From Plumapathes pennacea (Eukaryota > Cnidaria > Anthozoa > Antipatharia > Myriopathidae): a stretch of 64,000 nucleotides of DNA. The notes beneath the pieces are model-generated. The model was not told the origin of the DNA, searched no databases, and worked only from the letters and a program-made list of their open reading frames with translations. The position numbers were made by a program, and so were the translations under genes. Location: positions 14,167,264-14,231,263 of the forward strand of contig OZ038462.1 in the NCBI GenBank assembly GCA_964036295.1. The letters run 5' to 3'. This document shows, in pieces, positions 1 through 47,909 of the stretch; position 1 is the stretch's first letter, and each line of letters starts with the position of its first letter.

Positions 1-352
1 TGAAATGTCTTGAAATACAGGAAGTCGGTTGTTGACAGAGGTATCACTGCCGTAGGCTACGGAATGTGGAACAAAAAAAAAAATGCAACCTAAACCTAGT
101 GAATTGCAGTATTCTCGTGCTGTTGAAGTTTTGCTTTTCGTGTAGATCTTTGGACGTGGTAACCATTCTGCGCCCGCAAACACTGCGTGTTTACATGTTT
201 GGTTTTAATTCCGGCGATGAATGGTCAGGAAATATGGAGAAATTATTTTACAGCTACAGGATAGATAAACAGACCAGAACAGACAGAGATACAGACAATC
301 GAGCAGAAAAATACCGAGAGAAAGGCTAGACTTTCGGCCATTGCTATTGCAG
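1..352 (+). other. Intron end upstream of first visible dystrophin exon
   Basis: No coding exon is evident. The stretch ends in the acceptor gctattgcag (to 352). It is taken as the 3' part of an intron whose 5' exon is outside the window. Confidence 0.6.
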
Positions 353-37349
<36,997 letters not shown>

Positions 37350-37370
37350 GGGCTACTGAATTTTCTATAT

Positions 37371-37376
37371 AATAAA
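37371..37376 (+). promoter_or_regulatory. Candidate polyadenylation signal (proximal)
   Basis: AATAAA lies 22 nt after the dystrophin stop codon. Use would give an unusually short 3' UTR of about 40-50 nt, so it may be a secondary site. The call rests on the hexamer and position alone. Confidence 0.4.
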
Positions 37377-37379
37377 TGG

Positions 37380-37715
37380 GCCACTTCCGATGCCTATTGC
37401 CTCTGTTTCAAAACTAGGCCTAGTTCGAAACCCTTTTCATGCAAATTAGTTTTCCGTGCATGCTCATTTTTGTACAAGTCAAATAGGCAATTTCCGAGGT
37501 TTCTCTTTTGCAAATCGAGGCCTGCTGTAGTGCGAAACTGAGTGTGATTCGCGTTAAAAGGAACATGCGAGTACAACTAAGTTTTCACAAGGAAAGTTTC
37601 GGATGGGACCTCACTTTGAAACAGAGGCGGCGGTCATCTCGGAGATGGTCTGTAAGAAAAGTTTCATATCTAGACCTCGTTTTGAAACCGGACATCTCGC
37701 AAATGGCCCATGCGC
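37380..37715. repeat. Remnants of the foldback family seen at 657-806
   Basis: Blocks ggccacttccgatgcctatt, ggcaatttccgaggtttctc, cggtcatctcggagatggtc and gacctcgttttgaaac match pieces of the element at 657-806 in both orientations. It lies just past the dystrophin stop. Confidence 0.45.
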
Positions 37716-38193
37716 ATACTGTAGTTATCCGTTGGCCGAGAAAATATACCGTATTACAGAAGAATATTTTGAAAACTGACAGTTGCTTGTACGCCAAACA
37801 CCAAATCATTTGACTTGTAGTAGGAGAATAGAGAAGAGCAGAAGCCGGCCCCTGGAGCAGATTACAGGACGTACCTGCAAGCTCCCGCTTTGTTTGATAA
37901 ATTTGCTCGCCTACTCGAAGTGAAGATCGGGAAAGCAGACTAGTTAATTTTTGCCATTGAGCTGTTTTTTGACTGTAGACTTTCGCGATATAGTAGACAG
38001 CTACACACAAGGATGTGCTGTCTCTAAACATCTCCATAGCTCGCAAAGGATATTAAAATATATCACCGCCATGCTGATTAACCATTTCACTCAACTTCGT
38101 TATGAGAACTTGACTATTGGTTCCTCAAATCAAAGCTAATTGATCTCTCAATTCTCACTACTAGCACTACGTTGTGACTTGAGAGTGAGCTGG

Positions 38194-38406
38194 TTACCCT
38201 TTCACTTCAAAGATTGATTATCTTTGGTTTTCTCCTTCAGTTTCTTACGACAGATATCACATACTATGGAGAACGTGGCTTTTGATCTACCTTGCTCAGA
38301 TGAAAGCTGATCGAATTATCAGTTCTCACTAAATCGCTCGTACATTTTGTTCTTAAAAGGCTGATGGGAGAATCTGCAGTTTGATCTTGGGAGCGAAAGG
38401 GAAAGG
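38194..38406. repeat. TTAA-flanked MITE family, copy
   Basis: Starts ttaccctttcacttcaaaga; contains ttttctccttcagtttctta and ggctgatgggagaatctgca; ends cttgggagcgaaaggg. The TTAA sites are degraded. Confidence 0.6.
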
Positions 38407-38744
38407 ATCTTAGAGGACGTATTCAACTTTGCCAGCAAAATAGATGGGTAGAAATAAATAGATACTCTTTTTATCGAATTTCTAACGCATATTAAAAGTA
38501 TAAGGTAGGTTGTTTTCTTTAGCTTTTCCAGTTTTTTACTTTGATGATTTTTTCAATTATTATAGTAATTAATGCATATCCAAAATACTCCACTCTAGTT
38601 TTTCCAGACTTGCAAATCAACGTTTTTGCTCGTATTGTCAAAGGTTCCTTCAGTTTTCCCCGTAAATGAATTGGATGGATCGTTCAGTGTTCACGATCCC
38701 TTGTACATTAGTATCTTATACGAAGCCAGAAAGTTTTGAATCTG

Positions 38745-38750
38745 AATAAA
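38745..38750 (+). promoter_or_regulatory. Candidate polyadenylation signal (distal)
   Basis: AATAAA about 1.4 kb after the dystrophin stop, followed by a T-rich stretch. It would give a 3' UTR that contains the repeats at 37380-37715 and 38194-38406. It is an alternative to the signal at 37371. Confidence 0.3.
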
Positions 38751-39157
38751 TACTTTGCAATGCTGTTTTAGCTGTTCTTCCTCTTGTGATAGAAGGTAAT
38801 TGCGTAAGCCGCAAAATCTAAACCGTTCAATTAGAATAGAGATGTTGAAATTGGACCTGGTCACGAAGCTTGGTGTGTCTTCGATCGTGGTCTTTGCCGG
38901 CAGAAATGTATGCTTTTTGAGGTTAAGAAAGCGAGATTTTGCTGTTTAAAATGGAGAGGATATACAGTCTAACCTTAGATGATCAGTCTCGTCGAAAATA
39001 TAGGGTGGTGGAGCAGAATTTAGGTGATTTTTTGATTTCAAACGATCAATGGTCGGTTCGCTAGTGTGTGCGGCCTTCTATTTTTCTTACAGAGGGACCG
39101 CCACCAGATGAAAAATCGCTCAGAAATGACAGCACACAGGAAACAAGAGAAGTCGTG

Positions 39158-39241
<84 letters not shown>
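39158..39241 (+). repeat. (ATT)28 trinucleotide microsatellite
   Basis: Perfect or near-perfect ATT run. The poly-Asn and poly-Leu open frames across it are artefacts of the repeat. Confidence 0.95.
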
Positions 39242-39280
39242 TTTTAACTGAAACCCCCCGGATTGGGGAGCCTGTTGAAG

Positions 39281-39362
39281 GCACAAATGTAATAACTGGT
39301 CACAAATGTAATAACATTCGGTCACAAATGTAGTAACATTTGGTCACAAATGTAATAAACAT
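39281..39362 (+). repeat. Short tandem array of CACAAATGTAATAAC units
   Basis: Four copies of a (t)cacaaatgtaataac core spaced about 19-22 bp. It is too few and too regular for CRISPR and this is an animal genome. Its role is unknown; it may be a transposon terminus. Confidence 0.75.
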
Positions 39363-40230
39363 CTCGATGAAGATAATGCAAATCTTAGCAAAACCTGGAT
39401 GCAATGACATAGTATATGAATGACATGGTATATAGACAGAGTATATTACAGCCTATATTCACTTATCAAATGAAGAGTTCCTCATCGCTATCCTGCTAAA
39501 TGGCCACGAAATGGTAGTTGTTCAATTTTGCACACAAAAGGAACGATGGGAACTGGAACATCAAACCTTACACGAAGCACGAGTAACCCAGGGATTGCAA
39601 GCAAACAGTATAATCAATGTGTAGTAAATTCTCAATTCTAAACTACACGGTAGTAAATAGTTTTCGTACTTTGTGTATCTCAAGCAGACAAACATTCAAA
39701 AATCAAAGGATATAAATAGCATTAAATAAAATTTCAGTCAAAATTTGCGTATAAAACTCAAGTCAATTGAGAGCAAGCGGACCAACTGGTAGTTATAAAA
39801 TTGGTCGCCTGACAACTAAACGGATTGCTACTCAGAAACGTCAGTTTAAATTAGTAGCATATCAACGAATATTCACATATTCTCTTTAAGTGTTGGACGC
39901 TAGTAAAAATATGGGCTTGATATGGTTTTCAAGGCAAAGAAGCAAGAGAGTGAACCATAATGCGTCTGTTAACCAGCAACAAACTTTCCCAGTAGGAACA
40001 TGAACAAGGGAAATTTTCATGTCTGTCAAGTTCTTTTCTAAACAGTCTCATGCGCGGGTGTTTGCAGTATTCCTCCAATAATTACCAGATATTATAAACC
40101 AACCATATGATCTCATCCATGGGACTAATCTCACCCACGCATGGTACCATTTGGGGAAATTAATCACTTCTCGGAGGCGTTCGGCAGCGCTACTGCCTTT
40201 CCCTCTCAGCATTAATAGTTTTCGTATCAG
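39363..40230. other. Intergenic, nothing recognised
   Basis: No open frame or repeat I can support. AT-rich. Confidence 0.5.
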
Positions 40231-40239
40231 TTATGATGA

Positions 40240-40840
40240 TAGTCTTTTCGCCAAGTTCGGGAATGTAGACTCTGGGGCAAAGTCCACTGTTGCTCTGAAA
40301 AATGTATTCACAGCTCTCAAGGATGTTCTCATAAACGGGAAGGCCTGCACGGTGAGCTTGATAATACTTTCCAGTACATCGTTATTCAGATACTGTTGGG
40401 AGTAGCCTGATTTCAATCCATCCCGCAGTTCGTTTTCCGCGCCCCCGTCACTTCCGCCATCACCGTCCGCATCCCCGTCACTTCCGCCATCACCGTCCAC
40501 GTCCTCGTCACTTCCGCCATCTTACCATGTACTCCAAATATTCTATCCAAGAAGTAAACTCTGGGAGGAACTTCAGAAGGGGGAACCCCATTTCGTCGAC
40601 AGCATTGTTTTCCAAATACTTTACTATTTCCTCACGCATCCTTGGGGATCTGAAAGTCCCGAAAGCAGACAGCTGATGTGCCAAGGCAGCAAACTGGCAG
40701 GAAACATCGCCAGGCGGGTTGTGTTCAATTTTGAAACCCTGATCCTCGATTATTTCGTTGTAATCATCTGGTTCCATTGGGATGTAGTATTTATTGTAGT
40801 GGACTTTTTGTCTTTTTGCTCGCGGGGGCCTGGGGCCCAC
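40240..40840 (-). pseudogene. OTU-protease-like plus F-box-like gene fragment
   Basis: The minus frame 40840-40525 encodes FKIEHNPPGDVSCQFAALAH followed by FRSPRMREEIVKYLENN. This matches the start of an OTU cysteine protease domain, whose usual block is GDGNCLFRAL. The catalytic Cys is kept but the GDGNC motif reads GDVSC, and the His part is missing. The frame ends at a possible donor (tacatg|gtaaga). A second block after a possible acceptor, about 40396-40240, reads YLNNDVLESIIKLTVQAFPF and VNTFFRATVD, which looks like an F-box. Between them is a GC-rich DGGSDGD-type repeat (40430-40510). It is probably the remnant of a multi-copy cnidarian gene or mobile element; function unproven. Confidence 0.45.
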
Positions 40841-41010
40841 GAGAGCTTAAGAATCGGCATTTTTTTTTTTTTTTTTCCTTTTTGTGGGTCGAGGATCAGC
40901 ACACGGTGATTGGTTCATATTATCACGTGCTGGGCGATGACGTAATTGACTTCGCTAAACAACTCGAGATGCGGCCAGTGAATTGCTCGTTACTTGTGTG
41001 TAAAAGTTAA

Positions 41011-42235
41011 CTGCATCCCATCCAAACTCAACACCATTTGGCTCTGTGGAATGCGCACGGATAAACTGGATTTTCGGGAACGATTTTGGCTCGCGTTCAC
41101 CGCGGAAGCTTTGAGAATAGCCGTAAACAAATATTTGATGGTACCGCTGTCGCCGATAAATATTTAGTCCCGACGAAACTTTCTGTGGCGACAAGAAATA
41201 CTTTTGGGAAGATAACAGGGCGAAAGCAGAAACCAAAGCTACGGTGAGCTTTAGCCGTAAAACAATGACGCTTTATGCTTTACTCTGTACATGACATCTG
41301 TTGCTTCATAAAATTCTTCTGCGTATCGTACATTGCCTGTTGAAGTGTTTCTTTCATTCGATCATGTAGCCTTTGTTTCGCAATGGTCAGTGAATACCAG
41401 AAATGAAAAATACACCGAAATAATTCTGAGGATTGAGTTTGCAGTCACAAATGGACTGAACACACTGTGAACAAAAATGCAATAATATTGTAAACATCTC
41501 TCGTGTGACATTCCTCGCTGTCAATTTTATATTTGTTACATAGCACGAATACTCGAAAGCCTGATAGAAAGAAACGTATTGAGTTAATAAGAGAAAACAC
41601 ATAAGTAGTGAAGCGAAAAAGTAAACTGCATCCCATTCAAATTCAACGCCATTTGGCTCTGTGGAATGCGCACGGATAAACTGGATTTTAGGAAAAGATT
41701 TTGGCTCGCGTTCACCGCACAAGCTTTGAGAATAGCCGTAAACAAATATTTGATGGTACCGCTGTCGCCGATAAATATTTAGTCCCGACGAAACTTTCTG
41801 TGGCGACACGAAATACTTTTGGGAAGATAACAGGGCGAAAGCAGAAACCAAAGCTACGGTGAGCTTTAGCCGTAAAACAATGACGCTTTATGCTTTACTC
41901 TGTACATGACATCTGTTGCCTCATAAAATTCTTCTGCGTATCGTACATTGCCTGTTGAAGTGTTTCTTTCATTCGATGATGTAGCCTTTGTTTCGCAATG
42001 GTCACTGAATACCAGAAATGAAAAATACACCGAAATAATTCTGAGGATTGAGTTTGCAGTCACAAATGGACTGAACACACTGTGAACAAAAGCGCAATGA
42101 TATAGTAAACATCTCTCGTGTGACATTCCTCGCTTTCAATTTTATATTTGTTACAGAGCACGAATACTCGAAAGCCTGATAGAAGAAACGTATTGAGTTA
42201 ACAAAATAAAACACATAAGTAGTGAAGCGAAGGCT
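41011..42235. repeat. Tandem direct duplication, two copies of about 615 bp
   Basis: Copy 1 starts ctgcatcccatccaaactca at 41011; copy 2 starts ctgcatcccattcaaattca at 41626. They stay highly similar to about 42232. Both contain the same minus-strand open frame (QKVSSGLNIYRRQRYHQIF), which I do not recognise. The tail of the unit recurs at 45990-46080. Confidence 0.8.
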
Positions 42236-42566
42236 GGATTAATCGTGGCCCCTGATTAGAAATATGAGTCAAGGTCAAACTGTCATAATCGATTGTGCAT
42301 AAAAAGATATGTCACGCATTCTCAAGATGCAGGGTCGCTCAACCTTTAAGAAGCAAGTGTATGAGTGTTGTAATAATAATTTTTAGTTTAATCAAGGTGT
42401 CAAAAGAGCAAGGTGTCAAAAGCCAAGTTCTCTATACTGTGTGATATTTTTATGGTGAGAAATTGGAAGTCTCTCTTGGGAGTTCCGCTCTTGTCCCCTA
42501 CTTTCCATTTTATATTCTGGTCTCGACCCAACTCACGCCGCGAGCTCACTGGCAAGGCCAGTCTAG
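42100..42566. repeat. Dispersed duplicated segment, uninterrupted copy
   Basis: Shares gattgtgcataaaaagatat, cagggtcgctcaaccttta and gcgagctcactggca with 45990-46936. It includes a degraded TTAA-family core (gccaagttctctatactgtg). It represents the empty site for the element at 46261-46782. Confidence 0.7.
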
Positions 42567-42702
42567 TTTTGATAGCCTTGCCGCTCGTTGTTTTCTTTTC
42601 TCTTCCCTAAGGGTTAGGTTTGTAATATCGTCGACCGGCAGCCATTTCTCTTCCTTGTGGCCAGTAACAGGGGAAGCGTAGGCAACTTTGTATGCGTGGC
42701 GA

Positions 42703-43776
42703 TTAATGTTCCTCTTCTCTCACCGCCTCTATGACATAGCGCCTCTTTTGCACATCTTTATGCCTCCTTTTCTTGGCAAGCGCATGCACGTATACCTTCT
42801 CTCCAAAATATTTCAATGGCGGATGTGATCGTAAATGCCCTCTCACCATTCTCTCGCTACATCGGTCGCTTGCTTTCGATGCCTGCTTCCTGATTTTTGA
42901 GGCGTGCTTAGAGCGCCGCCTCCAATCACTTTCTGATGGGTCACATTGACCAACATTTCCGACCACCTCGTCATCTGCCATGGCCGTGTTGCACGAACAC
43001 TTCGAAGGGTGTTTTGTAGGCCAGAACCTCTTTCGGATCTTCATTCAAGATGCGCTGGAAGTCTGGCAGACTTCGTACCCAGTTTACACCTTTCGCTCCC
43101 ATTCGAATAAAGTCGTATTCGATCTTGGATCGTATAGCCCGGTGGCTACGTTCAACTTTACCCTGAGACTGTGGGTGGTAAGGACTACTACGAATAATTT
43201 TGATCTGCAACTGGCAGCAAATCTCAGTGACAGCTCCTTTGAACTCGCCCCCTTGATCACACTGAATGACACGAGGAGGTCTGTGTTCAAGATAGATTAA
43301 TCGCAATTCATCCGCAATGTTCTTACTGCTTTTCTTACTAACAGGACGAAGCCAGACAAACCGACTGAAAACGTCCATAACAGACAAAACATATCTGTAT
43401 GACAAGCCTTTGAGCCTTACCGCGCCTTTCTGTCCTATGTCCATTAAGTCAATCTGATGTCTTGTTTGTACCTCTCTAGCCCGAATCGGCTTCAATCTCG
43501 CCAGTTATTACAGAACTTCGCATTCCTCTTGTAATGCTGTTTGTCAGTGTTGAGAATTTCTTGCACTTTGACTCGACTAAGCCCCGAAAAGTTTTGCTTG
43601 AGAGAAGACACTAACTTCGCAGCCCCGGATCTTTCTACCCGTTCGTATTCATGTAAAACAACCTTCCTTACTTCCAAAACTCTCAGTATCCGACGCCCGT
43701 TTGTTCTGGAGTAGATAAATCTGCAGCCGTCGTGCTCTCTGACGGTTAGATCTCCCTGCGCTCTCCAGTAGCGCAC
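42703..43776 (-). pseudogene. Broken retroelement integrase gene
   Basis: Three overlapping minus-strand frames together show an integrase of the rve (DDE) superfamily. The first (43776-43492) has an N-terminal zinc-type region. The second (43495-42971) has the catalytic core with DLMDIGQKG, VMDVFSRFVW, CDQGGEF and QGKVERSHR, the Asp-Asp-Glu set with about 35-residue spacing. The third (43044-42703) has a C-terminal PPLKYFGEKVYVHA block. Frame changes between the parts make it non-functional. No reverse transcriptase or LTR is visible nearby. Similar lone integrases occur in KRBA2/SCAND3-type elements. Confidence 0.75.
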
Positions 43777-43879
43777 CGCTGCTGATCGCTGCTATCTCGT
43801 TCGTTCCTTCACAGCCGTGTGTTTTTGTTGCTTTGTCGTTTTGATCCCCTTTTAGATCAAAATAGCTCAGTCTTGAACT

Positions 43880-44185
43880 TAGTAGAGGTAATCATATGAG
43901 TGCGAATGCATTGAATGATTCACACCACGAGTGCCCGCCCGCTAGACGAGCAAGTCATATGATTACTTGTTTACTATCTGACTAAAAATGAGTTCGTTGG
44001 GACTCAAAATTTAAACAAAATTCTCTCACTTTTAAGAATGCGCGCTAACGGTTGACAACTTGTTTTCGGACACTGTAACCTAACTCTTATCGGATAAAGT
44101 CGTGGAAAAGCAACAGAAAGTACAGAAAACGGTACACATTGGTTGTTAATTGTAACATTAACTGCACTCAGTGCAAATTAGCAAA
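43880..44185 (-). repeat. Dispersed element, inverted relative to 55013-55345
   Basis: Blocks cggataaagtcgtggaaaag, gcaacagaaagtacagaaaa and tgcactcagtgcaaatt are the reverse complement of blocks in 55013-55345. The ends have tcatatgattac / catatgagt motifs. The pair brackets the truncated GPCR and the first two intact GPCR genes. Confidence 0.65.
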
Positions 44186-44609
44186 CCAGATTGCAGATTT
44201 TTTTTTATAGCCATGTGATCAATGTCGTTATTTATGTTTATGCTAGTTCGTCCGTGCAAATGTCGAACGCAGGTTAATAGGAAAGCTCGACATGTGTGAC
44301 TGCGCGTGCTCGTGCGTGTGTAACTAGCTTTTGTAACAAACCGCTAGTTTATTGTTTGGGCAACGTTACGGGACCTAAAAGAAAACATTAATTATGTTTT
44401 GGTGACGTGAAACTTTGAAATTTTGGCAAGTCCCCGAAAACCACGACTGTGCGCGCGTATTAAAAATTCATTTATACGCAGGTGCCATAAGAATAGTGCT
44501 ACGGACGGACGGACACACGCCCGAACAGATGCGGTATTCTACGTAAGTTCTGTTACTTTGTCTGAGCTTCTACCTTTATTTAGTTTGTTGTTCTTAAGAA
44601 GCCTGGCTT

Positions 44610-44830
44610 TGAATCACTGTTAGATTCATCTCTACAACATCACCAGCGTGATTGGGCCTTTTAAAGAAGAAACCTGGACAACAGCCACGTATCAGTAAAG
44701 ACCAAATCACTCGTGCGCCATGCCAAAAGTTCTTGTTAAAAATGAAGTAGACGTAAGGGTTTATGGCGCTGTTGCTGAAGGCCAGAAACCAGATCGGAAA
44801 GTCAATGTATGTCTGTTGACATGAGCCGTC
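44610..44830 (-). pseudogene. Truncated class A GPCR relic (TM7 and tail only)
   Basis: The minus-strand reading gives IWFLAFSNSAINPYVYFIFN, then NKNFWHGARVIWSLL, then GDVVEMNLTV. This is clearly the TM7, NPxxY, helix 8 and C-tail of the GPCR family intact at 49128, 53125 and 61701. Everything from TM1 to TM6 is missing upstream. The conserved Arg of NFRHG is Trp here. A retroelement-like tail starts at the break near 44835. Confidence 0.8.
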
Positions 44831-44834
44831 TAGG

Positions 44835-45119
44835 TTTTTCCTTCAATAATTCTTAACATTATATGACGGTTTACATTTACTTACAAGTTTTTAACAATAA
44901 TACATATGGCTAATTAGGTTGTTTTAACTTTAATTATTGTTAAAACATAGATATTAAATACCGTTTAATTTATTTTAGGTGAGAGGTAGGGTACGGGCAA
45001 GTATAGGGTAGTTTTAGATTTTATTTTCAGTTCACGTTCGCGTTTGAACGAGTTTCATTGAAGCTCCTAAGTGTAACGTGGTTAAATAATAAAAGTATGT
45101 ATTGTATTGTATTGTAATG
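44835..45119 (+). mobile_element. Retroelement 3' end fragment with TATTG tail
   Basis: AT-rich stretch ending in taataaaagtatgtattg and attgtattgtattgta, a short pentanucleotide tail typical of the 3' end of non-LTR elements. It starts where the GPCR relic is cut. No coding domain seen; classification tentative. Confidence 0.35.
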
Positions 45120-45629
45120 TCACCTTTCTTGACTTTGCAAACGTTTTTGCTTGGGTACGCAAGGCAAGCAAAAGTCAGTGTCATGATATCATTTAATGAA
45201 CTCAAGAACACACACGAGGTTCAGAACGGAAAACTACATCACGCATGCGCAGATCAAGCGTAACTAATCAAATCATAACACAGAAGAATGTATTTTTCTT
45301 AGATTTAGTATCGAGTCAGTAACTCGACTCGCGATCGATTGCCGTATTTTAGTTTCTGCGTTTGTTAAAATAAACTCAATATGCAACCGACACTTTACTA
45401 ATGTTACGGATACACTTATCTGGAACTTCGTGGAGACAGAGGTATCGTGGTGATTCAATTGCAAGCCACGGGATGGTCGAACTATGAAACTCTCGTGTGC
45501 AACTCAACTTATTTCTTCCGGGGAAAGTAGTAATCACATTTGATCACGTCTTTCACTTTTCATAATCTTCAAAGAATGAAACAAGAAAAAGAAAAGGAAG
45601 ACGAAAGTAAAAAAGGAGTTTTGTTTCAA

Positions 45630-45725
45630 TATTGCAAGGCCGGGGTTTGAACCCGTGCCGCGCGATCTCCGTGCTGGTCACTTTCGGTTTCGGACGAAGG
45701 CCACGAGTTTTTCGAGATCATTATA
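45630..45725 (-). repeat. Possible tRNA-derived SINE fragment
   Basis: The minus strand contains GGGTTCAAACCCC, a good pol III B-box, after cagcacggagatcgcgcggc. No complete cloverleaf can be drawn, so it is not called a tRNA. Confidence 0.3.
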
Positions 45726-45989
45726 CCAAGCAGATTGAAGTTAAACGCATTTGACTAATCTCTGATTACTACTTGTAATAATTTTAGAATCAACAGCTTG
45801 CAAGTTATCAGTTCTTCAAACTATCATGATACTCCCGAGATTTGCGAGGGGTTTCTAGTTGTGACGCCATGTCATCGGCTGAATGCTCGTCGGTCTGTCA
45901 AAGGGCAGACAACGCTTCATGTAAAGACTAGTGGAAAAATATCAAATCTTCTCCTTATACACGTTGGGTCAAAATAATTCTAAATATTG

Positions 45990-46936
45990 TAAAGTGTCGT
46001 GTTACATTCCTCGCTTGTTACAGAACACGAATACTCGAAAGCCTTATAGAAGAAACGTATTCAGTTAATGAAAGAAACCACAAAAGTCGAAGAAATAAGA
46101 GTCGAAGTCAAACTGTCAAAAATCGATTGTGCATAAAAAGATATGTCACGCATTCTCAAAATGCAGGGTCGCTCAACCTTTAAGAAGCAAGTGTATGAGT
46201 GTTGTAATGATAATTTATAGTTTAATCAGGTTTCATTTGAGCAAGGTGTCAACAGCCAAGCCCGGGGGGGGGGGGGGGGGGGTACTCAAAAGAATTTTGT
46301 ACGGGGAGGCTCCGCCCGGACTGTCAACCCCTTACCCTTTAAAATACCATCCTGGGGGCAAAATCGGGACCCTTTTATATACCTCCAGTACAAATGCACC
46401 CTTTTTTATACCTTTGATCAGGAACGCGATATTCTTCAACAGATCATTTATTCAGTTCCTAAACTGGCAGGAAGCATCAGGCAGTACAAACACCTCTTGC
46501 TTCGATTTGTAGCCTTTGATTCCACGGCGGGGTGCTTCCCACTTTTAACAAGGCGGAGTTTCCGGTCTTCCGCCGTTTTTTTTTTCCCCCGGTTTTTCCT
46601 GGCGATTTTCGTACCCCTTTAAAATACCAAAATTATTTCCTCACTCCACCCTTTTTATTGACCCTTTAAAATACCTAAAAAACGTCATTTTCCTATATCT
46701 TTTTTATACCTCGATCGTAAAAATACACCCCTTTCGGGCGGAGCCTCCCCGTATAGCCGATCATAGGGAGTACCCCCCCGGGCAGCCAAGTTCTCTATAA
46801 CTGTGTGATATTTTTCTGGTGAGAAACTGGAAGTCTCTCTTGGGAGTTCCATTCTTGTCCCTACTTTCCATTTTAGTATATTCTGGTCTCGACGCAACTC
46901 ACACCGCGAGCTCACTGGCAACGCCAGTCTAGTTCT
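45990..46936. repeat. Dispersed duplicated segment, copy interrupted by a transposon
   Basis: Homologous to 42100-42566 on both sides of 46261-46782. Without the insert the two copies align through gcaaggtgtcaa-cagccaag-ttctctat. Confidence 0.7.
46261..46782. mobile_element. Non-autonomous element with 8-bp target duplication (hAT-like)
   Basis: Ends are CCCGGGGGG...GTACTC and GAGTACCCCCCCGGG, with inner inverted blocks tacggggaggctccgcccg and cgggcggagcctccccgta. CAGCCAAG flanks it at 46253-46260 and 46783-46790. An 8-bp duplication fits hAT elements. The inside carries several ccctttaaaatacc-type motifs and no gene. A 21-base G run forms the left end. Confidence 0.75.
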
Positions 46937-47087
46937 AGGTAAAATAACAAGCGACACAAACAAATTGTTATTAAGGTTGATTCGCAAACGTTCAAAGTGC
47001 GTATGAGCTGTGTTGGATTCCGTTAGGACTAAAAGAGACGCAACCGGTCCGTCATGTGATTACAAGCATGGTTTCAGTTTTGAGGTT

Positions 47088-47190
47088 CAAGTATCAGGCT
47101 ACATGAACTTTCTCTAAGGCGACATCTCTCCAAGGCAGACAGTAAATTTGGTCCTGAGGGTGTCCGCCTTAGAGAGAGTTGACTGTATCT
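47088..47190. repeat. Short mariner-like remnant
   Basis: Contains ctctaaggcgacatctctcc and gtccgccttagagagagttg followed by actgta, an inverted pair like the ends of the 47910-48725 family. Confidence 0.4.
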
Positions 47191-47909
47191 GAAAGGAAAA
47201 GCAATGGTCAGTCGGTAGAATTCTAACAATCACCGTGATAAATTTAAAGAACGTTTATATACTATCCGTATCCTATGTGTGTAATGCTGACTTGATCACT
47301 TAAAATATTGACCTCATGCTGATCAATTTCTTTGAAGTGTAGTTTTAATGCGCTTTTCTCTCCAGTTTCGGCTGACATATTTTGCTCAGCGCAATCGGAA
47401 CTTGAGTCGTTTTGGCAAGATTTAATAATTCGTCGGGTTGGAAAGCTGTAGCTGTCTATTCGAGAAACGCTGCGATTTGGCCCGCGGCGAAATCGTTGCC
47501 TATAATGAATTCTGGCTAGACTATATTTGAAGCCCGTGTACAATTAGGAGTAAACTCTTCAAATCTTAGGTTTTTTATTTTACTGCATTTACCGCAATAA
47601 ATGTGTACAGAGTAACACAATAATTTGTATTTCAACACAAAACTACACTATAAATCTAAGGTAATCTTAGAAACACAAACTATAAAGTTATAAATGTATT
47701 ATTTCTCAATCTCTTTTCTTTGCGTGCATCACTTGACTTCCAAGAAATGTTTACGTCAAAACTTCAGTAAAATAATGGCTGCTCTTGTTGAGTAACCTAA
47801 GTAATAGGCCAGTCTATGCCAGGACGAGGGGATACATTCGATTATCAAATTTCTAGTGCACAGATGGTTCTATTTGGGAGGAAAGAGATACAGTATGATA
47901 AGAGGAATA

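Noticed and set aside
39038-39325. Poly-Asn / poly-Leu open frames
   Set aside because: They are products of the ATT microsatellite on each strand.
39281-39362. CRISPR-like short repeat array
   Set aside because: Animal genome, four copies, spacers of only a few bases, no cas genes.
45630-45725. tRNA gene on the minus strand
   Set aside because: A B-box is present but acceptor and anticodon stems cannot be paired; better seen as a SINE remnant.
46129-46512. 127-codon open frame
   Set aside because: It runs through the left end and poly-G of the hAT-like element; no protein likeness.
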